From assembly GCF_004197395.1 (NCBI RefSeq), contig NZ_SELS01000006.1, positions 217,397-281,396 on the forward strand: a stretch of DNA of 64,000 nucleotides, read 5' to 3'. This document shows positions 54,298-63,468 of this stretch, piece by piece; within the stretch, counting starts at the first letter, position 1; every line of letters begins with the position of its first letter. A program made the translations under genes and the position numbers. Source of the stretch: Paraburkholderia sp. UYCP14C (GTDB lineage: Bacteria > Pseudomonadota > Gammaproteobacteria > Burkholderiales > Burkholderiaceae). A model generated the notes under the pieces. It was not told the origin of the DNA. It ran no database searches and worked only from the letters and a program-made list of their open reading frames with translations.

Positions 54298-54777
54298 ATG
54301 ACTTCACCCGCAGCAATTCGCCCGCCGCTTCCCCCGTTCACGCTGGAGACGGCCATCGAGAAAGTCCGTCTCGCGGAAGACGGTTGGAATTCGCGCGACG
54401 CCGCCAAGGTCGCGCTCGCCTATTCGCTCGACACGAAATGGCGCAATCGCGCAGAGTTCGCGAACAATCGCGCGGAAGCGCAGGCGTTCCTCGAGCGCAA
54501 ATGGAAGAAGGAACACGAGTATCGTCTGATCAAGGAACTGTGGGCGTTCGGCGGCAATCGCATTGCCGTGCGCTACGCGTACGAATGGCACGACGACTCG
54601 GGCAACTGGTTCCGCTCCTACGGCAACGAGAACTGGGAGTTCGGCGAGGATGGTCTCATGCAACGTCGCTATGCGTGCATCAACGACATGCCGATCAAGG
54701 AATCGGAGCGCAAGTATCACTGGCCCTTGGGCCGTCGGCCGGACGATCATCCGGGACTGAGCGAGTTGGGACTTTGA
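54298..54777 (+). CDS. DUF1348 / NTF2-like protein (paralogue 2)
   Basis: 159 residues from ATG 54298, which follows AAGGAGATCCGAA, a strong ribosome site. The sequence matches the paralogue at 49777-50256 along its whole length ([57 protein letters not shown]). It ends the cynTS transcript and is followed by a strong terminator. Function unknown; its place suggests a link with cyanate or carbamate chemistry, or only fortuitous cotranscription. Confidence 0.9.
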   Translation: MTSPAAIRPPLPPFTLETAIEKVRLAEDGWNSRDAAKVALAYSLDTKWRNRAEFANNRAEAQAFLERKWKKEHEYRLIKELWAFGGNRIAVRYAYEWHDDSGNWFRSYGNENWEFGEDGLMQRRYACINDMPIKESERKYHWPLGRRPDDHPGLSELGL

Positions 54778-54811
54778 AGCCCGGATCGTTACAGCCGCGA
54801 TGAGCCATTAG

Positions 54812-54853
54812 CGCCCAACAATCCAGTGGCGACGAATGACGGATTGTTGGGCG
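54812..54853 (+). terminator. Intrinsic hairpin terminator of the cyn operon
   Basis: Perfect 13-bp stem CGCCCAACAATCC (54812-54824) / GGATTGTTGGGCG (54841-54853) with a 16-base loop. There is no T-run behind it, so it may depend on Rho or serve as an mRNA 3' stabiliser. It lies 34 bases after the DUF1348 stop. Confidence 0.75.
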
Positions 54854-54968
54854 TGCGCCGGCGCGCCGTCGGGATGTAGCGACTTAAATGTCGTTGAATT
54901 ATTCGCGACTTTTCGTTTGCCCTTCTTGGGTGAACGTATGATCTGTGTCCGGTGTCAGGTCTGAGCTG

Positions 54969-55127
54969 GATGCTGTTGAAAAAGTCACTGTCCGTCCTTT
55001 TCGCTAGGTTTTCAGGGGTCCTCTTACCCTTGACCGGTGTGCGCGAGCGGTTTGTGGGCCGATCTGTGAGGTCGATTTTCTCGCGACAGAACTGAGAAAA
55101 CCACGCAGCGACTTTTTCAACAGCATC
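54969..55127. mobile_element. MITE-like element with IS1182-type ends
   Basis: The arms 54969-54986 (GATGCTGTTGAAAAAGTC) and 55110-55127 are perfect 18-bp inverted repeats enclosing about 120 bases with no coding frame. They share CTGTTGAAAAAGTC with the 23-bp ends of the element at 39041-40090, so the same transposase family probably moved it. The whole stretch 54854-55454 contains no recognised gene. Confidence 0.8.
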
Positions 55128-55454
55128 AGCTGCAAAGCAGTCTTTCAAATTGCCAGTCTGCGGAATCGACGATCGGCCGCAGTTGGCAGGGTGCCGCCAC
55201 AGGTAGAGAACAGCGGCCAATACGCCCCGCTTGCGCGAACGGCTCGTGGTCGGACGTGTGGAATTCAGTTCCCAAATGGGACGATTGAATTCCTACTCGC
55301 AGTTTTCGACATAAGACGAACAACACTGCGAAATGCGAGGCCGGACACCGCGCCCGCAGCCTCCGCGTACTGCACGAAAGCGCGCAGGGCGCCGCAGGCG
55401 ATTGATGCATCGACGAACGGCTTGTGGGGTCCCGATCAGCGCTTACGACCCAGA

Positions 55455-56264
55455 TCATCGCACGGCCGGTGGCTCCACGTCGGTCGGGACACCGGCTAGG
55501 TGCCGGAACAGTGCCAGCGCCCGGTTCGCAGTCGAGGCCTCGTGCCCGCTCGCAATGAAACTGCTGGCTTGTCGGTCGATGCGCACGAGAATGTACAGCC
55601 CCCAGACATCGTTCGCCTGGCGCTGTGCGAACACCACCGTCTGCAGCGCAGCCGGCTGAAAGAGCGTCAGTCCGAGCGCACGGACCGGCGACACATTTTC
55701 CTCGGCCAGCGTCACCCGGTACGGACTGTGCTCCAGCACCCGCACCCGGTACACCAAGGGTCCGGAGCGGCTGTCGTCCACCCAGTAGTAAAAGGTTCGA
55801 CCGGCTTGCAGTTCCGACGGGCGGAAATCCCCCCGCCGTTCCCCGCCCTCGGCGGGTCCGGCCAGCGCTGCGGCATCCAGGAACAAGGGACGCCATTTCT
55901 TGTCGGTCGTGGACCAGTAGCGCACGGTGCTCAGGGTGGAGACTGCCCCGGCATGTGCCAACAGCGTCTCGGAACCGCCGGCGACGCGGACCAGCCCTGC
56001 GAGCGCGACGACAACCCGGGAGCGTGACGCGGCAGGCCATCCGGTGCACGAGGACGGCCGCCACTCGCCCGCATCGAGTTCCTCGGCGCGCAGGATCGCC
56101 ATCGCGGGTTGCGCGCCCAGCGATGCGTAGGCCGGCACCGGCGGTGTCCCGCACGGCGGCGTTGGCAACGGGGTTGCCACGGCGAAGCCGGCGGCAACCG
56201 CCAGTGGCGCGCAGCGCGCGGCTGCCTTCAGGTAATACATACCGCGTAGACGCGCACCGTTCAT
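55455..56264 (-). CDS. Secreted DUF6675-type protein
   Basis: 269 residues from ATG 56264 (ATG 56240 is an alternative). A signal peptide (MYYLKAAARCAPLAVAAGFA) is followed by a mature part with several recognisable stretches: GEWRPSSCTGW, YWSTTDKKWRPLFLDAAAL, AGRTFYYWVDDSRSGPLVYR and LGLTLFQPAALQTVVFAQRQ. I believe this is DUF6675, a periplasmic or outer-membrane-associated family of unknown role; the family name is from memory. It overlaps the end of the remnant upstream by four bases, as coupled genes do. Confidence 0.75.
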   Translation of the reverse strand: MNGARLRGMYYLKAAARCAPLAVAAGFAVATPLPTPPCGTPPVPAYASLGAQPAMAILRAEELDAGEWRPSSCTGWPAASRSRVVVALAGLVRVAGGSETLLAHAGAVSTLSTVRYWSTTDKKWRPLFLDAAALAGPAEGGERRGDFRPSELQAGRTFYYWVDDSRSGPLVYRVRVLEHSPYRVTLAEENVSPVRALGLTLFQPAALQTVVFAQRQANDVWGLYILVRIDRQASSFIASGHEASTANRALALFRHLAGVPTDVEPPAVR

Positions 56265-56530
56265 CCGGGCTTGCCTCCCTGCATCGGCTCGACCGAGAAT
56301 TTGACGACGTAGCTCGATGCGGCTCCGATGTGAAATGCCTCAGCGCGACGTAGTGGCGCGTCAAGGACCGTGACGATCTGACGGACAGGAACGCGGCCGA
56401 TCCGAGCAGGGCGATCAGCGCGGGTCTGTTGATCGGCTCCAGCCACTCGGTCTCGCCGCCGCCTTCGACGCGTGCGGAAAGCCGTCCGGCGCCGGCGCGG
56501 AAGCGGATCAGTAGTGAGGCGCGCTGTCAT
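56261..56530 (-). pseudogene. C-terminal remnant of a protein once coupled to the DUF6675 gene
   Basis: One frame reads GAGRLSARVEGGGETEWLEP, then INRPALIALLGSAAFLSV. After about 56390 the coherent sequence moves to the frame QIVTVLDAPLRRAEAFHIGA and SSYVVKFSVEPMQGGKPG, which ends in ATGA overlapping the DUF6675 start. One frameshift joins the two parts and the N-terminus is gone. The family is not recognised. Confidence 0.5.
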
Positions 56531-56778
56531 GATATGGAGTCTATTCGAATCGAGTGCGACTGGCTCTTGTCGACCCGAAGCAGCCACCGGTGCTCGGCGA
56601 AACCGGACGTCCGGGACCTCCGCTCAACGAACGGTTACTGTCGGTGAGGCGAACGAGACGGATGACGCGCAAAGACTTTGCCTCGTGGTCATGAACGGTG
56701 ATCGCCCGCACGCTCAAGATCAGCGACCGCCCGCGTGCGCACCCAAGGCACGCCGACGGTCAATCCGTGCGTGCCACA

Positions 56779-57908
56779 TCATGAGCGCTGCTGATGGCGC
56801 GGCAGGCGGACAGCGAATACGGTTTCTGTCTGGTCGGACCGCGCCTCGATCGCACCGTGATGGGCCTTGACGATTTCGCTCGCGATATACAAACCCAGTC
56901 CGAGACTGCCCTCGCCGTCTAGTCTGTTCCGATGATCCAAGCCGCGCTGGAGGGGATCAAAGATGCGTTCCAGCTCCGACCGCTCGATGGCAGGTCCGCT
57001 GTTCCTGACCTCGAAACACACCTCCGCTTCGTCGCCAGTCACCACCACGCATACCGGCGCGTTCGGCGCTCCATACCTGAGCGCATTGAGAACCAGATTG
57101 CCGAGCACCTGCTGCAGACGCGGGCCATCCCAGACGCCCTGAGCATTGCCCTGCGACTCCATCTCGATCAGCCTGTCCGGATGAACTGCTCGCAACTGGT
57201 CTAACTCATCGGTGAACACATCCGCCAGATCAACGCTGGTGGGTGTGACATTAATACCGAGGCCCAGCCTGGTCCGATTGAAATCGCACAGATCATCAAG
57301 AAGCGACTGCATGCGAGCGCCACTTCGTATCAGACGGCCTGCAGCGTCCGAAACGCGGTCCCCCGCATTCAGAGCGGCCAGATATGAGGCTGTCACCTGG
57401 ATCGTCTGAAGCGGGCTGCGCATGTCGTGCCCGAGCATCCCAGCAACAGATTGCGAGCCTGGTCGACTTGCTCGCTGAAAAGGTCGACCGATTCGGCGAG
57501 CGCCTGATCGATGGCCTCGTTGAAGCGGATGATGTCATCCAGATGAGGCGTGTCGGGCTGGCAGTCGTCCATCCACAAACGGAGGACGCTTGCGCGCAAC
57601 GCGCGGTACTCGGCGGCCAGTTGCCTGATGTTGAAGCCGCTTCGCGCCCGCAGAAGGGCATGCGTTTGCGCGGCTGTTTCCGGAGCTCCGCTCAGGGTGG
57701 GGGCTCGTCCCATTGACTTTTCGGCTTGCGCTTCCCGGGTCTGGGCCGTCGACAGGTCCTTCGCTACGGCTTGCAGGATCTGTTGCGCATGGTCCCGCAG
57801 AGCAAGCGCTTGCATGTTTGCGGCCGCCGGCAACAGGGTGCCGGCAAACGCCTCCCATTGCACCAGAATGGTTTCCATATCATGCAGGATAAAGTCAGCC
57901 AATCGCAT
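56779..57908 (-). pseudogene. Sensor histidine kinase broken by a one-base deletion
   Basis: The first frame (57908 down to about 57440) holds an RsbRD-like N-terminal helical domain (MRLADFILHDMETILVQWEA, RSGFNIRQLAAEYRALRASV, IDQALAESVDLFSEQVDQAR). The second frame, from about 57438, continues with MLGHDMRSPLQTIQVTASYL (phospho-His box), then NLVLNALRYG and GSLGLGLYIASEIVKAHHG (ATP domain). Restoring one base after RNLLLG joins them into a 376-residue kinase. The start has GAGGCGAAC upstream. Divergent from a response regulator 128 bases away. A sequencing error cannot be excluded. Confidence 0.88.
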
Positions 57909-58036
57909 GTTCGCCTCGAAGACGGGAAAAAAGTCCCTATGGGGTATTCGCTGAATTTATATCACGCGCAAATATCTGCTCCGATTTTATCGGGTCCGTA
58001 ACTTGCGTCACATAGGGGTAGCCTATAGGAACCAAA

Positions 58037-58417
58037 ATGTCTACTGCCAAAGCGGGGCGCTTGCTCATCGCGGACGACGACCCGGCTTTGGTCGGGGCCT
58101 ACATGCTGTTCTTCGAGGCGTACGGTTTCACCATCCAGACGGCTGGGGACGGTATAGATGCGCTCGTCGCGTACTGCGCTTGGCGTCCTGACGTAGTGAT
58201 GCTCGATATCCAGATGCCGCGTATGGACGGTTGGGCGGTGGCGAGAGAAATACGGCGCATGAGCGTCATCCCCCGGCCGCTGCTGCTGGCGGTGACCGCA
58301 CTGTGTGAGCGATCCGAACGGGTCGAATCGCTCACGGCCGGCTTCGATCACCATTTTGTAAAACCGGCCCAACTGCCGGTCATCCTGGCTGCAATAGCGT
58401 CCCACCCAACCATTTGA
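58037..58417 (+). CDS. Single-domain response regulator
   Basis: 126 residues, a stand-alone CheY-like receiver. Acidic pocket Asp13-Asp15 (LLIADDDPALVGAY), phosphoacceptor Asp57 (VVMLDIQMPRMDGW), Thr87 and Lys109 (HHFVKP) are all present. No output domain, so it acts by protein contact or in a phosphorelay. It is divergent from the frameshifted histidine kinase and 0.7 kb upstream of a hybrid kinase, either of which could be its partner. Confidence 0.93.
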   Translation: MSTAKAGRLLIADDDPALVGAYMLFFEAYGFTIQTAGDGIDALVAYCAWRPDVVMLDIQMPRMDGWAVAREIRRMSVIPRPLLLAVTALCERSERVESLTAGFDHHFVKPAQLPVILAAIASHPTI

Positions 58418-59123
58418 AACGGGAACGTCTTGGGAGATCGAAAGCGGCGTTGAACGACTGCTTTCCGCGGCCACTTCCAGCCGACCGCTCTTGGCCGGCA
58501 GTACGCATTCGGCTCCCCTCGCCGAAAGCTGTCATTGAAGACTCCCACGCCAGTTCCCGGCGGGAAGTTCGCTGAACTGGTGCTCTCGGCCAGGAAGGGA
58601 CGCTCGTCATATCAGGTCGGGTGGCCGGTTGCCGCCGCATGGCGGTCATGCGCATGCCGATGAATGGCGTTGCAAGGTCCGGGCGCCTCGGATCATGTGT
58701 TTTTTACTCTCGAGGGTCGTGTGTAAAAGCCGTACTCAGTGTTGCGGGCACGAGCTCATTGCCGAATAAAGGCGCGGCATGCCCGCCTTCGGCTTCGACT
58801 ACTTCCTTCCTAACAGTCTTCGAAGCACCAGGTGCCCGGCGAGCGCCGCAGCGTCCAGCCTACTGCTACGCCCAGAGGGCGATTTCAGCACGACAACGAA
58901 CCGTGCCAAGGATGTCGATGGGACAGCGCGTGGCGCGACCCGCGTGCGCATTTTATCCTGATGCATAATTCGAAAGACGGCGCGTTTGCGGTCGGGGAAC
59001 ATTGCTTGACAGGGCCGGTTGGTCAGCGCCGAAGCATCAACCGAATGTGCTATGGCCGACTGGATGTGCGTGGTGAAGGTGCAGTCTTCAACTTTACCGG
59101 ACGCAGGATCGACGGGGTGGGCG
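58418..59123. other. Intergenic region before the hybrid kinase
   Basis: 706 bases with no recognised gene; some of it is antisense-like open frame without family features. It should contain the hybrid-kinase promoter. The same frame as the kinase is open from 59019, but residues before 59124 are not conserved-looking. Confidence 0.4.
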
Positions 59124-61514
59124 ATGGAAGACGAGCAGTGCCGCGAAATCGAGTCGCTATGGCCGCAGTCTCTGGTCATGCACGTTTGGGAATATGCGAT
59201 CTTCAGGCTCACCGAGCGAGGGGTGGTTGCCAGCTGGAATCCCGGTGCCAGGCACATCCAGGGCTACGACGCTGAGGAAATTATCGGCCGGCATTTTTCC
59301 GCGTTCTTCACTGACGAGGACCGGCGCAATGGTGTCCCGGAGGCAGGTTTGCAGGCCGCGCGGGAGCAGGGACACCACGAAACCGAAGGCTGGCGGATGC
59401 GCAAGGACGGCACGCGTTATTGGGCCAGTGTTTTGACGACGGCGCTCACCACCGCAGATGGCACATTCATTGGCTTCGGAAAGATCCTACGCGATACGAC
59501 AGACAATCGTCTCGCCCATGAAGCAGTGAAAGAAAGCGAGCGGCGGTTCAGACTGCTGGTGGAAGGCGTGACCGATTACTCAATCTTCATGTTGTCACCG
59601 GAAGGACATGTGACAAACTGGAACCTGGGAGCAGCACGCATCAAGGGATATGAAGCGACCGAAATTATCGGCTCGCATTTCAGGCGTTTCTATACGGCCG
59701 AGGATGCGGCAGAGGGGCTGCCAGAGCGCAACCTGGACATCGCCGCGACGGAGGGGCGCTTCGAGACTGAGGGATGGCGGGTCAGGAAAGACGGCAGCCG
59801 GTTCTGGGCCAATGTTGTCATCGACGCGATACGCGATGAGCAAGGAGATCTGATCGGCTTCGCCAAGATTACGCGCGATGTCACGGAGCGCAGGACTGCT
59901 CAGGAAGAACTCGAAAAGGCTCGCGCGGCGTTGCTCCAGTCGCAGAAGATGGAGGCCCTCGGTAAGCTGACAGGTGGCGTCGCACACGACTTCAACAATG
60001 TGCTGCAGATATTGCGCGGCAACCTCGAACTGCTTGAGGGCCGGCATAGCCGGGACCATTGGACAAAGGAGCGTCTGAACAAGGCAATTGACGCGGTCGA
60101 GCATGGGGCAAGTCTGGCATCCCAATTGCTTGCGTTCGGACGTCGGCAGGCGTTGCAGCCGGTCGTCGTGAACCTGGCCGTCATGTTGCGTAGCATGGAC
60201 GACCTCCTCAGACAGGCATTGGGCGAAGTCATCGATGTGCAAACCGTCATTGCCGGCGGCCTATGGAATACCCTGGTTGATCCGAACCATCTCGAAAACG
60301 TCGTATTGAACCTTGCGATCAACGCGCGCGACGCCATGCCGGAAGGCGGTAGACTGACGCTAGAGCTGTCGAACGCAACGCTCGACGATCACTACGGTGC
60401 ACTTGCAGCAGACGTTCGCGAGGGGCAATACGTCCTGCTCGCCATCACTGACACCGGCACGGGCATGCCCCCGGAAATTGTAGAACGAGCATTCGAGCCT
60501 TTCTTCACAACCAAGCCGGAGGGACAAGGCACAGGGCTGGGCCTGAGCATGGCATATGGCTTCGTCAAGCAGAGCGGAGGCCATATCAAGATTTACAGTG
60601 AACCGGGACACGGGACTACCGTCAAGATCTATTTGCCCCGCTCAAAAGAGCGCGCTGCCAATGTTGAGCCCGTGGAAAGCGCTGTATGCATCGGCGGGTC
60701 AGAAACCATTCTTGTCGTTGAGGATGACCGGCGCGTGCAGACGACGGTGGTCGAAACGCTCAGGCAACTAGGCTATACGGTATTGAAAGCTGACGATGCA
60801 CAAAGCGCGCTCGTCATCGTTCAAAGCGGTGTGAACGTGGACCTGATGTTCACGGATGTGGTGATGCCGGGCACGATGCGCAGCACTGAACTGGCAAAAA
60901 TCGCGACGCGCGTGCTGCCGCATCTGAAGGTTCTTTTTACGTCAGGCTATACGCAAAACGCGATCGTGCATGGCGGCCGCCTTGACCCGGGCGTGCATCT
61001 TCTTAGCAAGCCCTACAGCCGTGTGCAACTTGCCTCCAAGATCCGTCGGCTGCTCGGACCGTCCCCCCTTCGGGAAACGAGCAATGCACAGGCTCCGCAG
61101 TCGAAGGAGCGGACGATGGCTCCTCCCGCCCGTGCACCAGCAGATGCCTCGATCCTTATTGTGGACGATGACGCTCCCTCGCGGGAGGCGGTAAGCGAAC
61201 TGCTAAGCGGCATGGGCTATGACGTCCAACAGGCCGGCACAGCAGGCGAGGCACTGCAGCAATTGATGGCGGGGCAACCAGATGTGCTCCTTACGGATAT
61301 CTCACTACCCGGACAGTCGGGCATTGAACTCGCCAAGGCCGCATTTAAACGCAACCCGGACATCCTCATCGTGTTCGCGTCTGGCGGTGAAGCTCCTTCC
61401 CCTGAAACGCTCGGATTCGACTTCGCCTCTCTCCGGAAGCCGTTCACTGCGGAACAATTGCAATCGCTTATCGCAGCGATGCACGAACGGGTCAAACAGA
61501 AACGAGACGATTAG
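59124..61514 (+). CDS. Hybrid sensor histidine kinase, PAS-PAS-HisKA-HATPase-REC-REC
   Basis: About 796 residues from ATG 59124 (MEDEQCREIESLWPQSLVMH); ATG 59019 would add 35. Two PAS domains (about 20-140, VVASWNPGARHIQGYDAEEIIG; about 150-265, VTNWNLGAARIKGYEATEIIG), a coiled coil, HisKA with His288 in LTGGVAHDFNNVLQ, an HATPase domain (NLAINARDAMPEGG, GLGLSMAYGFVKQSGG), then two receivers with Asp578 (DLMFTDVVMPG) and Asp725 (DVLLTDISLPG). No membrane helix, so it senses a cytoplasmic signal such as redox, light or a ligand. The second receiver follows a short linker and could pass phosphate to the small regulator at 58037. Confidence 0.93.
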   Translation: MEDEQCREIESLWPQSLVMHVWEYAIFRLTERGVVASWNPGARHIQGYDAEEIIGRHFSAFFTDEDRRNGVPEAGLQAAREQGHHETEGWRMRKDGTRYWASVLTTALTTADGTFIGFGKILRDTTDNRLAHEAVKESERRFRLLVEGVTDYSIFMLSPEGHVTNWNLGAARIKGYEATEIIGSHFRRFYTAEDAAEGLPERNLDIAATEGRFETEGWRVRKDGSRFWANVVIDAIRDEQGDLIGFAKITRDVTERRTAQEELEKARAALLQSQKMEALGKLTGGVAHDFNNVLQILRGNLELLEGRHSRDHWTKERLNKAIDAVEHGASLASQLLAFGRRQALQPVVVNLAVMLRSMDDLLRQALGEVIDVQTVIAGGLWNTLVDPNHLENVVLNLAINARDAMPEGGRLTLELSNATLDDHYGALAADVREGQYVLLAITDTGTGMPPEIVERAFEPFFTTKPEGQGTGLGLSMAYGFVKQSGGHIKIYSEPGHGTTVKIYLPRSKERAANVEPVESAVCIGGSETILVVEDDRRVQTTVVETLRQLGYTVLKADDAQSALVIVQSGVNVDLMFTDVVMPGTMRSTELAKIATRVLPHLKVLFTSGYTQNAIVHGGRLDPGVHLLSKPYSRVQLASKIRRLLGPSPLRETSNAQAPQSKERTMAPPARAPADASILIVDDDAPSREAVSELLSGMGYDVQQAGTAGEALQQLMAGQPDVLLTDISLPGQSGIELAKAAFKRNPDILIVFASGGEAPSPETLGFDFASLRKPFTAEQLQSLIAAMHERVKQKRDD

Positions 61515-61669
61515 AACGCTAGCTTATGCGCACGCAAACCACGCAGCGATGATTGTCCAATAACTGCCAGAAAAGACGTCATGATGCAGCCGCTGACGAG
61601 CCCCCAGTCACGGGGCCTGATTACACCCGAACATCGGACATTCACTAAAGGCTCGGGAAAGACGGCATC

Positions 61670-62824
61670 GGGTCGATTCCGGAGCTACGGGATCAAGTCG
61701 AGTCGCTTCTTACTGAGCACAACAGGGCGATGTGCCCGTCCCTGTGTGGGCGTTTCAGCCAAGTGGAAATCGTGCCCCGGTCGCGCTGCGCGATGACGAG
61801 ACGTTCACAAACGGCTCAGCAACTCCGCCTTCTTGGTGGCAAACTCCTCATCGCTGAGAATCCCCTTCGCGTGCAGTTGGGCGAGCTTCTCTATGGTGGC
61901 GAACACGTCTGCCTCGCGGGCGACCGACTGAGTGCTGACGGGCTCCTCCTGCACCGGCGGCGACGCCGGCTGCGGAACCCCACCGACCGAGACAACCGGC
62001 AGGCTGGCGACAGCAACCAAGCCGTGCTGGCTCGCGAATGTGAGGGAGGCGCCGCGGGACTGCTGCTGTGAGAAGCCGCTGATCTGGTGATCGAGCGTAT
62101 CGTAAAGCGTCACCTTGCCGTTCACTTCGATCGCCAGGCGCCGGGGCTGTGCGAAGTAGGCATAGCGGACGTCGTTCTGCGCGCCGGTGCTGTTGGGCCG
62201 CCCCAGATCAGCGGGCCACCAGTCGCCAGAGGTGCCGGGGGCGGGCGGAACGAACAAACTCACCGGTCCGACCGGTCCGGATGGAGTCTGCTGCTGGTTG
62301 CTGCCACCGTAACCAGCGCTCTGCTGTTGTTGCTGGCCGCCGCCGACGTTGCCCTGCTGCTGAGTACCCTGGCCCTGCGACTTAAAGCTGCCGCTGCGAA
62401 TAAGATCGGGCTGATTTGCAATCAGGCGGGAAAGCTCGAAGCAGAGTCCATCGACCCGGCCTTTCAGGTAATTGTTGAACATGTCGGAAACCATGGTCAT
62501 TCCCCCCTGCATCCACTGGCCGGAGCCACCAAATTCGGGGTGATTGAACTGGGCCATGCTGCCGTTACCGCGAATCACAGACTCCAGCATGCTCATCACG
62601 GCATCCGTGCTGAATCCATGTCGCAGGGCTACTTCTCTGATCAATTCCTGGCCGGCGGGGGTGAGGTTTTGCATGGTGAAACACTCATAGTTTCTTCCAA
62701 CATCGCTTATATAAACTGCAGTGCCCCCCGCTCGGTGCCGGCGGGGCAATTCAGCGAGGATCGCGAAAATTAGGCAACGCGGCTGGGGAACAGTTCAGTG
62801 CACCGGCGCGAGACGATCGGGGGA
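61670..62824. repeat. Right copy of the 1.16-kb direct repeat carrying a SHOCT gene
   Basis: Second copy of the segment at 45863-47027, same orientation. Both copies keep an open SHOCT frame. The copies bracket 14.6 kb that holds the ABC exporter remnant, DUF1348 genes, cyanate operon and two-component genes. Recombination between them could delete or circularise that block. Confidence 0.9.
61805..62674 (-). CDS. SHOCT domain-containing protein (copy 2)
   Basis: 289 residues from ATG 62674 (MQNLTPAGQELIREVALRHG). Same layout as copy 1: N-terminal helical part, Gln/Gly-rich linker (about residues 105-130), middle beta domain, C-terminal SHOCT helix pair (KLAQLHAKGILSDEEFATKK). Substitutions relative to copy 1 are scattered and leave the frame intact, with several clustered at the N-terminus, so both copies seem to be maintained. 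Confidence 0.88.
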   Translation of the reverse strand: MQNLTPAGQELIREVALRHGFSTDAVMSMLESVIRGNGSMAQFNHPEFGGSGQWMQGGMTMVSDMFNNYLKGRVDGLCFELSRLIANQPDLIRSGSFKSQGQGTQQQGNVGGGQQQQQSAGYGGSNQQQTPSGPVGPVSLFVPPAPGTSGDWWPADLGRPNSTGAQNDVRYAYFAQPRRLAIEVNGKVTLYDTLDHQISGFSQQQSRGASLTFASQHGLVAVASLPVVSVGGVPQPASPPVQEEPVSTQSVAREADVFATIEKLAQLHAKGILSDEEFATKKAELLSRL

Positions 62825-63162
62825 CAGATTACGCGGCGTCACGTCACGCTCTCGCAGTCGGTCGCGAATTTCCGTCGTGCGCGATGACGGCAGCGTCAAT
62901 TGCGCTACCGTCCTCGACCGAGGTAAACGCAAGCACGCCCGGGTTAAGCACCGGCTCCAACGTTTTTAAACAAGACGGAGAGATCCGAGACTGGGCTCAT
63001 GTTACCGCCTGTGCGGCGTCGTTCCACGTCATTTAAAGCGCCGCCGGTTCGTGGGCCATCAGCGGATTGTTCACCAATTTGAGCGTAGCCGCGGCGGCGA
63101 TGCGGGTACTTCATGTGTTGCAGACGGATGCAGTCACCGGCCAACCACCGGCGCTGCGCTTC
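62825..63162. other. Intergenic region with no recognised gene
   Basis: 338 bases between the repeat and a small hypothetical gene. Translations on both strands look random. Nothing further was recognised. Confidence 0.4.
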
Positions 63163-63468
63163 TCAGCTTCGATGGTGCCGGGAGCCGCTTTTCGCGCACT
63201 GAACTGCCAGCTCCAGCGTGGCAAATGCCCCCCAGTTCGTTGGGCCATCCGATGTTCCGCCATCGAGGCACCGGGTCTCATAGCGCGTTCCGCCCGGCCA
63301 CTTGGAAATCACGATATAGGCGCGTCCCCACCACAGACGCAGTTCGGAATTCGAGCGGTCATCATGGGGCGTTTCATCAAACTCGTCGGGGAGTGCCGGA
63401 TTGATCAGCACACCATCGATGCAGTCTTCGGCCGTGAAGGTGTGGCCATCGAGCTTGTAGGTTTGCAT
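63163..63468 (-). CDS. Hypothetical 101-residue protein
   Basis: From ATG 63468 (MQTYKLDGHTFTAEDCIDGV). Soluble, with LINPALPDEFDETPHDDRSN, ELRLWWGRAYIVISKWPGGT and RYETRCLDGGTSDGPTNWGA. A longer frame to 63525 adds an unlikely hydrophobic lead. It resembles small Burkholderia proteins of unknown function with an acidic centre and an aromatic core. Family not recognised. Confidence 0.6.
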   Translation of the reverse strand: MQTYKLDGHTFTAEDCIDGVLINPALPDEFDETPHDDRSNSELRLWWGRAYIVISKWPGGTRYETRCLDGGTSDGPTNWGAFATLELAVQCAKSGSRHHRS

